Below, in pieces: positions 1 to 6,379 of a DNA stretch of 11,193 bases. This DNA is from Phycisphaeraceae bacterium (GTDB lineage Bacteria; Planctomycetota; Phycisphaerae; Phycisphaerales; Phycisphaeraceae), in NCBI GenBank assembly GCA_028281215.1, contig JANQKH010000066.1:1-11193 (forward strand), in the 5' to 3' direction. A program made the position numbers and the translations under genes. How positions within the stretch are numbered: the first letter of the stretch is position 1; each line of letters begins with the position of its first letter. The notes under the pieces were generated by a model. It searched no databases, was not told the DNA's origin, and saw only the letters and a list, made by a program, of their open reading frames with translations.

Positions 1-3000
1 GAAATCATCACCATGGTGGGCCGGGGCGGTATGGGCGAGGTCTACCGGGCGCGCGATGTCACGCTGGGCCGCGTGGTTGCATTGAAATGTCTGACCGCGC
101 GCAGCGACATTCCCGCGAACGCATTCATGCGGTTCAAGCGCGAAGCGATGACCCTGGCGGCGTTGTCCCATCCCAACGTGCTGACGATCTATGACATCGG
201 CGACGCCAACGGCAGCCCGTTCATCGTCATGGAGTTCATCGAAGGCAAGGATTTGAGCGAACTGATCGACGGCCGCGCAATGTCGATGGAACAGGTGATT
301 CATATCGCGCGCGGCATTGCCGCCGGCCTGTCCGTTGCCCACAACGAGGAGATCGTCCACCGTGATATCAAACCGCACAACGTCATTGTGCGAGATGACG
401 GCATTGTCAAAGTGGTGGACTTCGGCCTCGCGCGTTTGCAATTCAGCAAGGAACCCGACGGCGAACGTATCACGATCACCCAGGACAACGGCGGCCTGAT
501 GCCCGGCACCATCGCTTACATGTCGCCCGAACAAACGCAGGGCGAACCGGTCACCACCGCGTCCGACATCTTCTCATTCGGCATCGTGCTGTTTGAAATG
601 CTGACTGGGCGGAACCCATTCCGCAACGAGTCCATCCTTCGCACAATCAAAAACATTGATGAAGCTAAACTCCCATCGTTCACGCAACTCAACACCGAAG
701 TCGATCCCGCGCTGGAAAAACTGGTTCGCAGCATGCTCAACCGCGAACCGGCCAAACGCCCCAGCGCGGCGCAAGTGCTGGAGCAACTCAAACCCTTCGG
801 CGAACCGTCCGACAACCTGAGTCCGCCACATGCGATCACACGGTTGTTTGAAGACGACAACGCCGATGTCGGCAGCAGTGCTTCGGACACGCCGACATCG
901 TTAGGCGAGTTTGAACTCGAAAGTGTGCTTGGCGCCGGCGGCATGGGCGTGGTCTACCGGGCCAAACAGAAACGACTGGGCAGACACGTCGCTCTCAAGT
1001 GCATTCGCTTGGGCAACACCAAGTGGGAAACACGATTTCGGCGTGAGATGCAGGCGCTCGGATCGGTCAAGCATCCCAATCTCGTCGAAGTCTACGCGAC
1101 CGGTGAAACGCAAGGCCAAACGTACTACGCGATGGAACTGCTCGCCGGCGCGGACCTGAACACCGTCTTCCAGCACCTTCGCCGAACCGACCTGAGCCGA
1201 TTCGGCGACGATTCCTGGCACAGTGTGTTGTCACAGGCGAGCGACCACGCATCTTCATCGGAACGCTCGCTGAGCGATCCCGACGCCCGAACACCTTCGC
1301 CCGACGACAACGAAATCGATTCATCGGCCGAACCGTCCGACGTCGTTGGACCTGCCCACTCCAACCGCGCATCCAAGGCCTACGTTCGCCAGATGGTCAA
1401 CATCATGTTGCAGGTCGCCCGCGCGGTTGAGGCGTTGCACGAGGCGGGCGTCGTCCACCGCGATATCAAACCCGGCAACATCATGCTCACGCGCGAAGGC
1501 GATCGCGCCGTGCTGATCGATCCCGGATTGGCGCGACTGTCCGAAGATGAAGGCGAACTGACCATCACCCACGAGGTGATCGGTACTTTGAGGTATTCCA
1601 GTCCCGAACAAGTGCTCTCCGTTGGAACAATCGATGAACGCAGTGATGTCTACAGCATCGGAGCCACGCTATGGGAACTACTGGCGGTGCATCCCATGTT
1701 CGGCGACGTCGAACCGCCCGATCGCAAGAAACTCATGCATGCGATTCAGATCGAGGATCCTGCGCCAGCGAGTCGGTTCAACCGAGCCGTGCCGGCCGAC
1801 CTTGACGGTATCCTGCAAAAGTGCCTGGAGAAAAATCCGGCCAAGCGATACGACAATGTCGCCGATTTGGCCGACGACCTGACACGTTTTCTGGACGGCG
1901 AACCGGTCAGCGCACGCCCGGTCGGGCCGGCCACCCGCGCCTGGCGCGCGGTCAGTCGAAGACGATTCTTCCACTACGCGGCCGCTGCGGTCATCCTCAT
2001 CGCCGGCACGGCGCTGGCGATTCAAATGGCGTCTGATGGGGGATCGGCCGGACAGGGGCCGCCGCGCGATCCCAACGTCATTCGCGCCAGCATCAAGCCG
2101 TGGGTCGGCTACGCACCGCTCGTGGTTGCCAATGAAATGGAACTCTTCGGCCCGGTGCGACTCGAATTCGCCACCGTGGGCGGCCTTGAAGATGCGCGGC
2201 GACTGCTCGACAAACAGGAAATCGATTTCGCCAGTTGGCTGATCGACACGCACGTGCTGGCGCGATCCTCCGGCATAGACTCGAAAGTCATCCTCGTGGT
2301 TGATACGTCTCTCGAAGCCGACGCGATTGTCGCGCGACCGGACATCCGATCGTTTGCCGATCTGAAGGGCAAAACGGTGACCTATCAATACAAGGAAGCG
2401 TCCCACTTCCTGCTGCTGGCGCTTTGTGAAAAGTACGGCGTGGACCCGGACGAGATCGACCTGCGTCCCACTACCGCGAAAGGTGCGACGGATCAATTCA
2501 TTGCCGATCCGACCATCGCCGCCGCATCCAGTTATGACCCGCATCTGGCGTTGGCGCAAGCGCAGGTCGAAGGCGCGCACCGTGTTGCCAGCGGCGCGGA
2601 TGTGCCGGGCGCGATCGTAGACATCCTGACCGTTCGCAGTGACTATTTGGAATCAAACCCGCAACAGATCGCCCACTTTTTCAAAGGCTGGTTCCAGGCG
2701 GTCGACATTCTCAACAACCGCCATCATCCGGATCACGAGAAGGCGGTCGCTGTCGCATGCAGGAAATTCTTTGAGGTATACGCGCCGAAGCCGGACGGCT
2801 CGAAATACACACCTGCGGATTTCTACGCCATGACATCCGGCATGAAGTTTGGAACCAGGCCGCAGAACCTCGAGTTTTTCCGAGTGGATCAGAACGGGCA
2901 AAGCGAATTCCGGCGAAAGTTTGTGCACGCGCAAGAACGATGGAAGCGGGCAGGGCAAATGGGCGAGCCCACCCAGGCGGCGGAAGGCGACGGTTCACAG

Positions 3001-3045
3001 ATTCTGTTTGATGTGTTTGAATCGGCGGAGAAGAATGCGAACTAG
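1..3045 (+). CDS. Tandem Ser/Thr protein kinase with membrane helix and NMT1/SsuA-like substrate-binding sensor domain (5'-partial)
   Basis: Numbering uses the ATG at 13 as residue 1, but that ATG lies inside the glycine loop and codons 1-12 are in frame (E-I-I-T), so the true start is upstream of the window. Kinase 1 (to about 265): glycine loop GRGGMG 3-8, Lys25, Glu44, HRD 116-118, DFG 136-138, SPE 171-173. Kinase 2 (about 301-620): GAGGMG 307-312, Lys329, Glu345, HRD 482-484 with Lys486, DPG 503-505 in place of DFG, SPE 530-532. A Ser/Asp-rich insert of about 65 residues (390-453) splits its C-lobe. A DDLTRFLDGEPVSARP tail, common in planctomycete kinases, leads to a hydrophobic helix (about 653-674). 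Residues 688-985 resemble NitT/TauT-type ABC substrate-binding proteins (WVGYAPL, DLKGKTV, a serine at SHFLL, SYDPHLA). Known for the families: ATP-dependent Ser/Thr phosphorylation; binding of small nitrogen- or sulphur-containing ligands. Inferred: an external ligand domain controlling two cytoplasmic kinases. The ECF sigma gene follows after 21 bases. Ligand unknown. Confidence 0.92.
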   Translation, partial: EIITMVGRGGMGEVYRARDVTLGRVVALKCLTARSDIPANAFMRFKREAMTLAALSHPNVLTIYDIGDANGSPFIVMEFIEGKDLSELIDGRAMSMEQVIHIARGIAAGLSVAHNEEIVHRDIKPHNVIVRDDGIVKVVDFGLARLQFSKEPDGERITITQDNGGLMPGTIAYMSPEQTQGEPVTTASDIFSFGIVLFEMLTGRNPFRNESILRTIKNIDEAKLPSFTQLNTEVDPALEKLVRSMLNREPAKRPSAAQVLEQLKPFGEPSDNLSPPHAITRLFEDDNADVGSSASDTPTSLGEFELESVLGAGGMGVVYRAKQKRLGRHVALKCIRLGNTKWETRFRREMQALGSVKHPNLVEVYATGETQGQTYYAMELLAGADLNTVFQHLRRTDLSRFGDDSWHSVLSQASDHASSSERSLSDPDARTPSPDDNEIDSSAEPSDVVGPAHSNRASKAYVRQMVNIMLQVARAVEALHEAGVVHRDIKPGNIMLTREGDRAVLIDPGLARLSEDEGELTITHEVIGTLRYSSPEQVLSVGTIDERSDVYSIGATLWELLAVHPMFGDVEPPDRKKLMHAIQIEDPAPASRFNRAVPADLDGILQKCLEKNPAKRYDNVADLADDLTRFLDGEPVSARPVGPATRAWRAVSRRRFFHYAAAAVILIAGTALAIQMASDGGSAGQGPPRDPNVIRASIKPWVGYAPLVVANEMELFGPVRLEFATVGGLEDARRLLDKQEIDFASWLIDTHVLARSSGIDSKVILVVDTSLEADAIVARPDIRSFADLKGKTVTYQYKEASHFLLLALCEKYGVDPDEIDLRPTTAKGATDQFIADPTIAAASSYDPHLALAQAQVEGAHRVASGADVPGAIVDILTVRSDYLESNPQQIAHFFKGWFQAVDILNNRHHPDHEKAVAVACRKFFEVYAPKPDGSKYTPADFYAMTSGMKFGTRPQNLEFFRVDQNGQSEFRRKFVHAQERWKRAGQMGEPTQAAEGDGSQILFDVFESAEKNAN

Positions 3046-3047
3046 CC

Positions 3048-3052
3048 GGGAG
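3048..3052 (+). promoter_or_regulatory. Possible ribosome binding site for the ECF sigma gene
   Basis: GGGAG lies just after the kinase stop codon and 14 bases before the ATG at 3067. The spacing is long. It cannot serve the in-frame GTG at 3052, which overlaps it, so it weakly favours the ATG start and suggests translation follows on from the kinase gene. Confidence 0.35.
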
Positions 3053-3066
3053 TGGTCACACAAACC

Positions 3067-3690
3067 ATGTCGGATTCGGACGAAGCCAATTTCATCCAAC
3101 GTGCCCAGAACGGCGATGCCGGCGCGCTCGGCCAATTGCTGGAAACGCATCGCGATCGGCTGGTCCGCATGATTCGCTTTCGCATGGATCGCCGACTGCT
3201 TGGTCGGATCGAACCGGACGACGTCGTCCAGGAAACCTATGTGGTGGTGACGTCCAGGATTCACGATTACACAGGCGACAACGCCGCCGTACCATTTTTT
3301 GTATGGCTGCGTTTTCTCACGCTGCAAAAACTGGCGGAACTGCATCGTCGGCACTTGAACGTGAAAGCGAGGGACGCCGGGCGCGACGTGCCGTTGCGAA
3401 ATAGTCCGCTCTCGCAAACCTCATCCGCGGTGATGGCGGCGGAACTGGCGGCCAACCAGACCTCACCAAGTCAGGCCGCCGTGCGCGCCGAGTTGCAGAC
3501 CCGACTTCACAAAGCCCTCGAAGAGATGGAACCGATGGACCGTGAAGTGATCGCGCTGCGCAACTTCGAACAACTGTCCAACACCGAATGCGCCAGCGTC
3601 CTGAACATCGCCGCCTCAGCCGCCAGCAACCGCTACATTCGCGCCTTGAAACGATTGAAGGTGATCATTGAAGCGGAGCAGCCGTTCTAG
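3067..3690 (+). CDS. ECF-type RNA polymerase sigma factor, planctomycete subfamily
   Basis: A 207-residue sigma-70 family protein of extracytoplasmic-function type, with only regions 2 and 4. Region 2 covers about residues 5-95 and contains the core-binding helix DDVVQETYV (51-59). A polar linker carries TSPSQAA (132-138), a signature I associate with planctomycete ECF factors. Region 4 (about 150-203) contains EPMDREVIALR and a helix-turn-helix ending in ASNRYIRALKRLK, which should contact the -35 element. An in-frame GTG at 3052 would add five residues; I prefer ATG 3067 because sigma homology begins immediately after it. No anti-sigma gene is visible. The gene starts 21 bases after a receptor kinase gene on the same strand and is probably co-transcribed, so kinase phosphorylation could replace anti-sigma control, as known for kinase-linked groups such as ECF43. 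That partnership is inference here. Its target promoters are unknown. Confidence 0.9.
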   Translation: MSDSDEANFIQRAQNGDAGALGQLLETHRDRLVRMIRFRMDRRLLGRIEPDDVVQETYVVVTSRIHDYTGDNAAVPFFVWLRFLTLQKLAELHRRHLNVKARDAGRDVPLRNSPLSQTSSAVMAAELAANQTSPSQAAVRAELQTRLHKALEEMEPMDREVIALRNFEQLSNTECASVLNIAASAASNRYIRALKRLKVIIEAEQPF

Positions 3691-3773
3691 TCGTTGTCGG
3701 ACACACGTGCGGTGGCTGGGGGCAAAAAAGGCTTGGCAACATGCCCCAGTTGCATGACTTGATGGATAAATGG

Positions 3774-3800
3774 CTGTGGCACGCCGAGCCTTTGCCACAG
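3774..3800. repeat. Hairpin-forming inverted repeat downstream of the sigma gene
   Basis: CTGTGGCA (3774-3781) and TGCCACAG (3793-3800) form a perfect 8-bp stem around an 11-base loop. It starts 83 bases after the sigma stop codon. There is no T-run directly after it, so it is not a classical intrinsic terminator. It could be an RNA-stabilising 3' hairpin, an element of rho-type termination, or a copy of a dispersed intergenic repeat. The bases before it (3731-3757, with TTGGCAACATGCCCCAGTTGC) also have partial dyad symmetry. Confidence 0.45.
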
Positions 3801-3867
3801 GCTCCCATCGTGCGTTTTCAGATCAAGCTTGACCACGCAACACACACTCGTATTTTGTTCGGCATTG

Positions 3868-3876
3868 TGGTATAAT
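3868..3876 (+). promoter_or_regulatory. Extended -10 promoter
   Basis: TGGTATAAT is a perfect extended -10 element (TGnTATAAT). No good -35 hexamer lies 16-18 bases upstream (the sequence there is TCGTAT), which is acceptable for extended -10 promoters. A TTGACC at 3829 is too far away (36 bases). Transcription would begin near 3883, leaving a leader of about 50 bases before the ribosome binding site and ATG at 3934. The element is called from sequence match to the housekeeping sigma consensus only. Confidence 0.5.
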
Positions 3877-3933
3877 GCCTCAATCCCGCGCTCTGGGTGC
3901 GGACATCTCGTTCAAGTTGGAGGTCGACGGACC

Positions 3934-4086
3934 ATGTTCACCGGTCAGAGCCTATCGATAAATCAGCATCGCGCCGACATTCATCAGTGTGTTTTGTCCT
4001 TTGATCCCCGTTTTCGGCGCGTGAACGATGTGGGGATATTCCACCCTGACGTCAGGGGACTTTTTACTACAAGTTTCATAACTTGA
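3934..4086 (+). CDS. Possible small protein, 50 residues, unknown function
   Basis: ATG at 3934 is preceded by TTGGAGGT (3917-3924), the best Shine-Dalgarno sequence in the window, with 10 bases of spacing, and by an extended -10 promoter at 3868. The product of 50 residues is mildly basic, has one cysteine (residue 19), and shows no signal peptide, membrane helix or motif I recognise. The frame stays open upstream to about 3829, but the promoter lies inside that extension, so ATG 3934 is the sensible start. Against it being real: a terminator-like palindrome with a T-run falls inside the last third of the ORF (4044-4065), so the transcript might end before the stop codon. In that case the region would be a short non-coding RNA of roughly 180 bases. 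I cannot decide between the two. Confidence 0.35.
   Translation: MFTGQSLSINQHRADIHQCVLSFDPRFRRVNDVGIFHPDVRGLFTTSFIT
4044..4065 (+). terminator. Terminator-like palindrome followed by a T-run
   Basis: CCCTGACGTCAGGG (4044-4057) is a perfect 14-bp palindrome that can fold as a 5-bp GC-rich stem with an ACGT tetraloop. It is followed by GAC and TTTTT (4061-4065). The geometry fits a short intrinsic terminator for a transcript starting near 3883. It shares the GTCAGGG heptamer with the repeat cluster downstream, so it could instead be a protein-binding operator. Confidence 0.35.
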
Positions 4087-4159
4087 TTAAAATTATGGTT
4101 TTATAATCGTTTTCTTGTGTCAGGGGAGGGTGTGGCGGTGTCAGGGTGACATGTCAGGG
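4051..4159. repeat. Cluster of GTCAGGG heptamers and TGTCA/TGACA palindromes upstream of the DUF1080 gene
   Basis: GTCAGGG occurs four times in 109 bases, at 4051, 4119, 4140 and 4153; the last three extend to TGTCAGGG. The copy at 4051 is half of the 14-bp palindrome CCCTGACGTCAGGG. Around the last two copies, TGTCAGGGTGACA (4139-4151) is an inverted repeat with a 3-base centre, and TGACATGTCA (4147-4156) is a perfect 10-bp palindrome. The cluster lies between the small transcription unit and the DUF1080 start codon. Clustered, symmetric copies of one half-site suggest an operator for a dimeric regulator; no known regulator is assigned. Confidence 0.5.
4102..4107 (+). promoter_or_regulatory. 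Candidate -10 element for the DUF1080 gene
   Basis: TATAAT lies in a strikingly AT-rich patch (about 4061-4116) in otherwise GC-rich DNA, 103 bases before the ATG at 4211. The only -35-like hexamer, TTGATT at 4083-4088, is 13 bases away, which is too close. Transcription would start near 4114, placing three TGTCAGGG copies in the untranslated leader. Confidence 0.35.
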
Positions 4160-4196
4160 TCGCCTGCGGGTACGATGAGCCGTCCTCTTCATCAAT

Positions 4197-4202
4197 AAAG
4201 GA
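4197..4202 (+). promoter_or_regulatory. Ribosome binding site of the DUF1080 gene
   Basis: AAAGGA ends 8 bases before the ATG at 4211 and supports that start, which also opens directly into a signal peptide. Confidence 0.55.
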
Positions 4203-4210
4203 TTCCGACC

Positions 4211-4828
4211 ATGTTGAATCGCCTGCCGTTGACCGCTGTCGTGCTGTGTTCTGTTTTCGGTGTCGTACTCGTTGCTTCGCCTACATTGGCGGGACAGACG
4301 AAACTGACTTCCATCTTCAACGGCAAAGACCTGACCGGCTGGAAGGCGCCGAAGGACAACATCTGGTGGATTGCGAAGGACGGCATATTGACCTGCAAGA
4401 GCGGGCCGAAGAAGAAGGGGTCGATTCTGACGACCACGAAACAGTACGCGGACTTTGTTGTGCAACTGGATTTCCGGTTCGGTAAAGGCACGATCGATTC
4501 CGGCGTGTTCATGCGGAACAACCGCGAACAGATTCAGATCGGCATCTCGGGATCACTTAAGCGTGACATGACGGGGTCGCCTTACATTCCCGGCAAGGGT
4601 TATCCGGTGGAAGCCAAAGGCGTGAAGGAATTGTTGAAGGCGACGGACTGGAACACGATGCGGATCCAGGCAAAGGGCAAGACGTACACGGTCTGGCTCA
4701 ACGGCCAACAAGTGATGACTTACACCTCAGCCAGCGCGATTGAGAAAGGGCCGATCGGGTTGCAACTGCACGGCAACCGGAACATGCACATCGATTTCAG
4801 GAATATCGCCGTGGCGGAGATGAATTGA
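4211..4828 (+). CDS. Secreted DUF1080 protein (3-keto-disaccharide hydrolase family domain)
   Basis: This 205-residue protein begins with a signal peptide (about 1-27, hydrophobic LPLTAVVLCSVFGVVLVA, likely cleavage after TLAG or nearby) and then a single DUF1080 domain (PF06439). Family features seen: the entry motif FNGKDLTGWK (about 36-45), DGILTCK, YADFVVQLDFRF, DSGVFMRN, a WNTMRIQAKGKTYTVWLNG strand pair, and the closing GPIGLQLHG followed by DFRNI. The family has a concanavalin/LamG-like beta-sandwich fold; members are annotated as 3-keto-glycoside hydrolases or sugar-binding modules and are heavily expanded in planctomycetes. Substrate cannot be read from the sequence. The length is usual for a stand-alone member. 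It has its own leader with a repeat cluster and converges on the ankyrin gene with 21 bases between stop codons, so it is probably monocistronic. Confidence 0.9.
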   Translation: MLNRLPLTAVVLCSVFGVVLVASPTLAGQTKLTSIFNGKDLTGWKAPKDNIWWIAKDGILTCKSGPKKKGSILTTTKQYADFVVQLDFRFGKGTIDSGVFMRNNREQIQIGISGSLKRDMTGSPYIPGKGYPVEAKGVKELLKATDWNTMRIQAKGKTYTVWLNGQQVMTYTSASAIEKGPIGLQLHGNRNMHIDFRNIAVAEMN

Positions 4829-4849
4829 CGGGGCACGATCGGGTGAAAG

Positions 4850-6352
4850 TTAATCCTGCCAAGGGCCGTCCTTGCGTTTGGGCGGCGGCGGGGGCGTGAC
4901 GCCACGGGCGATCATGACTTTCTTGATGGCGGCGACGGTTTCAAAGGACGGTTTGAAGTTGCCGGGCCGAAACCCTTGGGCGATCGAAAGCGGCGTGCGA
5001 CCATGTTTGCTCTTGCGCGCCCAGATTTTGATGTCGGCACCGTGGTCAGCGAGCAGATGCACGACACGGGGCAGACTTTTGTAGGCGGCGCCGTGCATGG
5101 CGGTTTCCCCGCTGTGGTCGACGGCGTTGGCGTCCGCGCCGTGCTTGAGAAGAAAGGTCACGGCGGCAAGGTGCTCGTCCTTGGTGCCGGGGCCGTCGCC
5201 TTCGGGGCCTTCGTCCATGCCGGCGGCCATCATCAGGGCGGTGCGGCCCCTGGAATCCCGGAGTTTGGGGACCGCGCCGAGTTCGAGCAGGGTTTTCATC
5301 AACGCTACGTCGGCTGTGCTCGCCGCACAAAGGAAGGGCGTGATGCCTTTGACCGAAATCTTGCGCCGGCCGCCGCCGTTCGACGCCTTGCGTTCGTCGA
5401 TGCGAGCGCCGTGCTTGACCAGCGCACGGACGAACTCAAGGCTGGTCAGTTTGCCGGACCCGCGTGGCGGGGGCGTGCCGGATTCGTTGTCGCCGATCTC
5501 GGGTTTGCGAATCCACGACATAGCGTGCAACGGTGCGAATCCCGTGCGGGCGTCATTCGGATCGGCACCGGCTTCCAGAAGGATGACGGCCAGTTCAAAG
5601 TGGCCGTTTTCCATCGCCAGCAGCAACGGCGAGGTGTGGCGGACGGGTTTGTTGCGTCCGCCGGTTGCCTGCGACATGGCCTGGTTGACGTCGACGCCGG
5701 CTTTGATCAACTGTTGTGTGACCGCGATGCGACCGTTCCGCGCTGCGAAGCACAATGGCGTGAACCCGGATTTCAGCGGTGTCTTGAAATCCGCGCCCGA
5801 TTGGATGAGCGTATCGACCACGTCGGCGTGGCCTTCGGCAGCGGCCCACATCAGGGCGCTTTGGCCTTGTTTCTCCCGGGCGTCGATTTTGGCGCCCTTG
5901 GCGAGCAGAGCCTTGACGATCGGCAGTCTGCCGGTGCGGGCGGCGGTCATGAGCACGGTTTCGCCGCCGCGCAGGGTGGCGTTGGCGTCGGCGCCGTGTT
6001 CTAGCAGGAGTTGCACGAGTCGGCTGTTGCCGTTGGCGCAGGCGAGTGAGAGTGCGCCGACGCCGTATCGATTCGTCGCCGACACATCGGCACCGGCGGC
6101 GATCAGTTGCTCGGCCATCGCTTCCTGTTCGTGGTACACGGCCCAGAGCAGGGCGGTCATGCCGTCGGCTTGCTTGGCGTTAGGGTCGTGCTTCTGTGCG
6201 AGCAGACGTTTGACTGACTGGAGGTTTTGATGCTCCGCCGCGTCGGCAATCGAAGAACGGTGGTTAGCCGAGTCATCCGCCACGACAATCGCCGCGGTCC
6301 ACAGCAGAACGGCGAAGATCATCATCATCAAACTATAACGCGCGTGACGCAT
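4850..6352 (-). CDS. Secreted ankyrin-repeat protein
   Basis: A 500-residue protein with a signal peptide (1-25, core LMMMIFAVLLWTAAIVV, likely cleavage after VVA) followed by about 12 ankyrin repeats from residue 34 to about 485. The repeats show the usual GxTALxxAAxxGxxxxVxxLLxxGAD pattern, for example DGMTALLWAVYHEQ, GETVLMTAARTGR, GQSALMWAAAEGH and GETAMHGAAY. Several repeats carry loop insertions; the largest, around EIGDNESGTPPPRGSG and ERKASNGGGRRK, lies in the eighth repeat. The C-terminus is a short proline/lysine tail. Ankyrin repeats bind proteins and are usually cytoplasmic, so export is notable. It is the last gene of a probable operon, 27 bases after the DUF1552 gene, and may scaffold or bind the other two exported products; this is inference. 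No ribosome binding site precedes the ATG. The window shows no enzymatic domain in it. Confidence 0.92.
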   Translation of the reverse strand: MRHARYSLMMMIFAVLLWTAAIVVADDSANHRSSIADAAEHQNLQSVKRLLAQKHDPNAKQADGMTALLWAVYHEQEAMAEQLIAAGADVSATNRYGVGALSLACANGNSRLVQLLLEHGADANATLRGGETVLMTAARTGRLPIVKALLAKGAKIDAREKQGQSALMWAAAEGHADVVDTLIQSGADFKTPLKSGFTPLCFAARNGRIAVTQQLIKAGVDVNQAMSQATGGRNKPVRHTSPLLLAMENGHFELAVILLEAGADPNDARTGFAPLHAMSWIRKPEIGDNESGTPPPRGSGKLTSLEFVRALVKHGARIDERKASNGGGRRKISVKGITPFLCAASTADVALMKTLLELGAVPKLRDSRGRTALMMAAGMDEGPEGDGPGTKDEHLAAVTFLLKHGADANAVDHSGETAMHGAAYKSLPRVVHLLADHGADIKIWARKSKHGRTPLSIAQGFRPGNFKPSFETVAAIKKVMIARGVTPPPPPKRKDGPWQD

Positions 6353-6379
6353 AGGCAGAATTCAAGGATGCAATGCGAT

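Larger units (their letters stand above)
3691..4210. other. 520-base intergenic region between sigma and DUF1080 genes
   Basis: No large gene. In order it contains the hairpin at 3774, the extended -10 promoter at 3868, the possible 50-codon ORF, the palindrome at 4044, an AT-rich patch with TATAAT at 4102, and the GTCAGGG cluster. No tRNA, rRNA or known riboswitch was recognised. Confidence 0.6.

Noticed and set aside
13..15. ATG at 13 as true start of the kinase gene
   Set aside because: It would begin inside the glycine loop and remove the first kinase strand; the frame is open to base 1, so the gene is truncated by the window.
1678..2580. 300-codon ORF on the - strand inside the kinase gene
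   Set aside because: Antisense to confidently identified kinase and substrate-binding sequence; composition is Arg-rich and no family is recognised.
4083..4107. TTGATT and TATAAT as a paired -35/-10 promoter
   Set aside because: The spacer is only 13 bases; the TATAAT alone is kept as a low-confidence -10.
4829..4849. Bidirectional terminator between the converging DUF1080 and ankyrin genes
   Set aside because: The 21 bases show no convincing stem-loop or T-run.
5097..6230. 377-codon and overlapping 342-codon (4976-6004) ORFs on the + strand
   Set aside because: Both lie antisense to the ankyrin repeats; their apparent periodicity is a mirror of those repeats.
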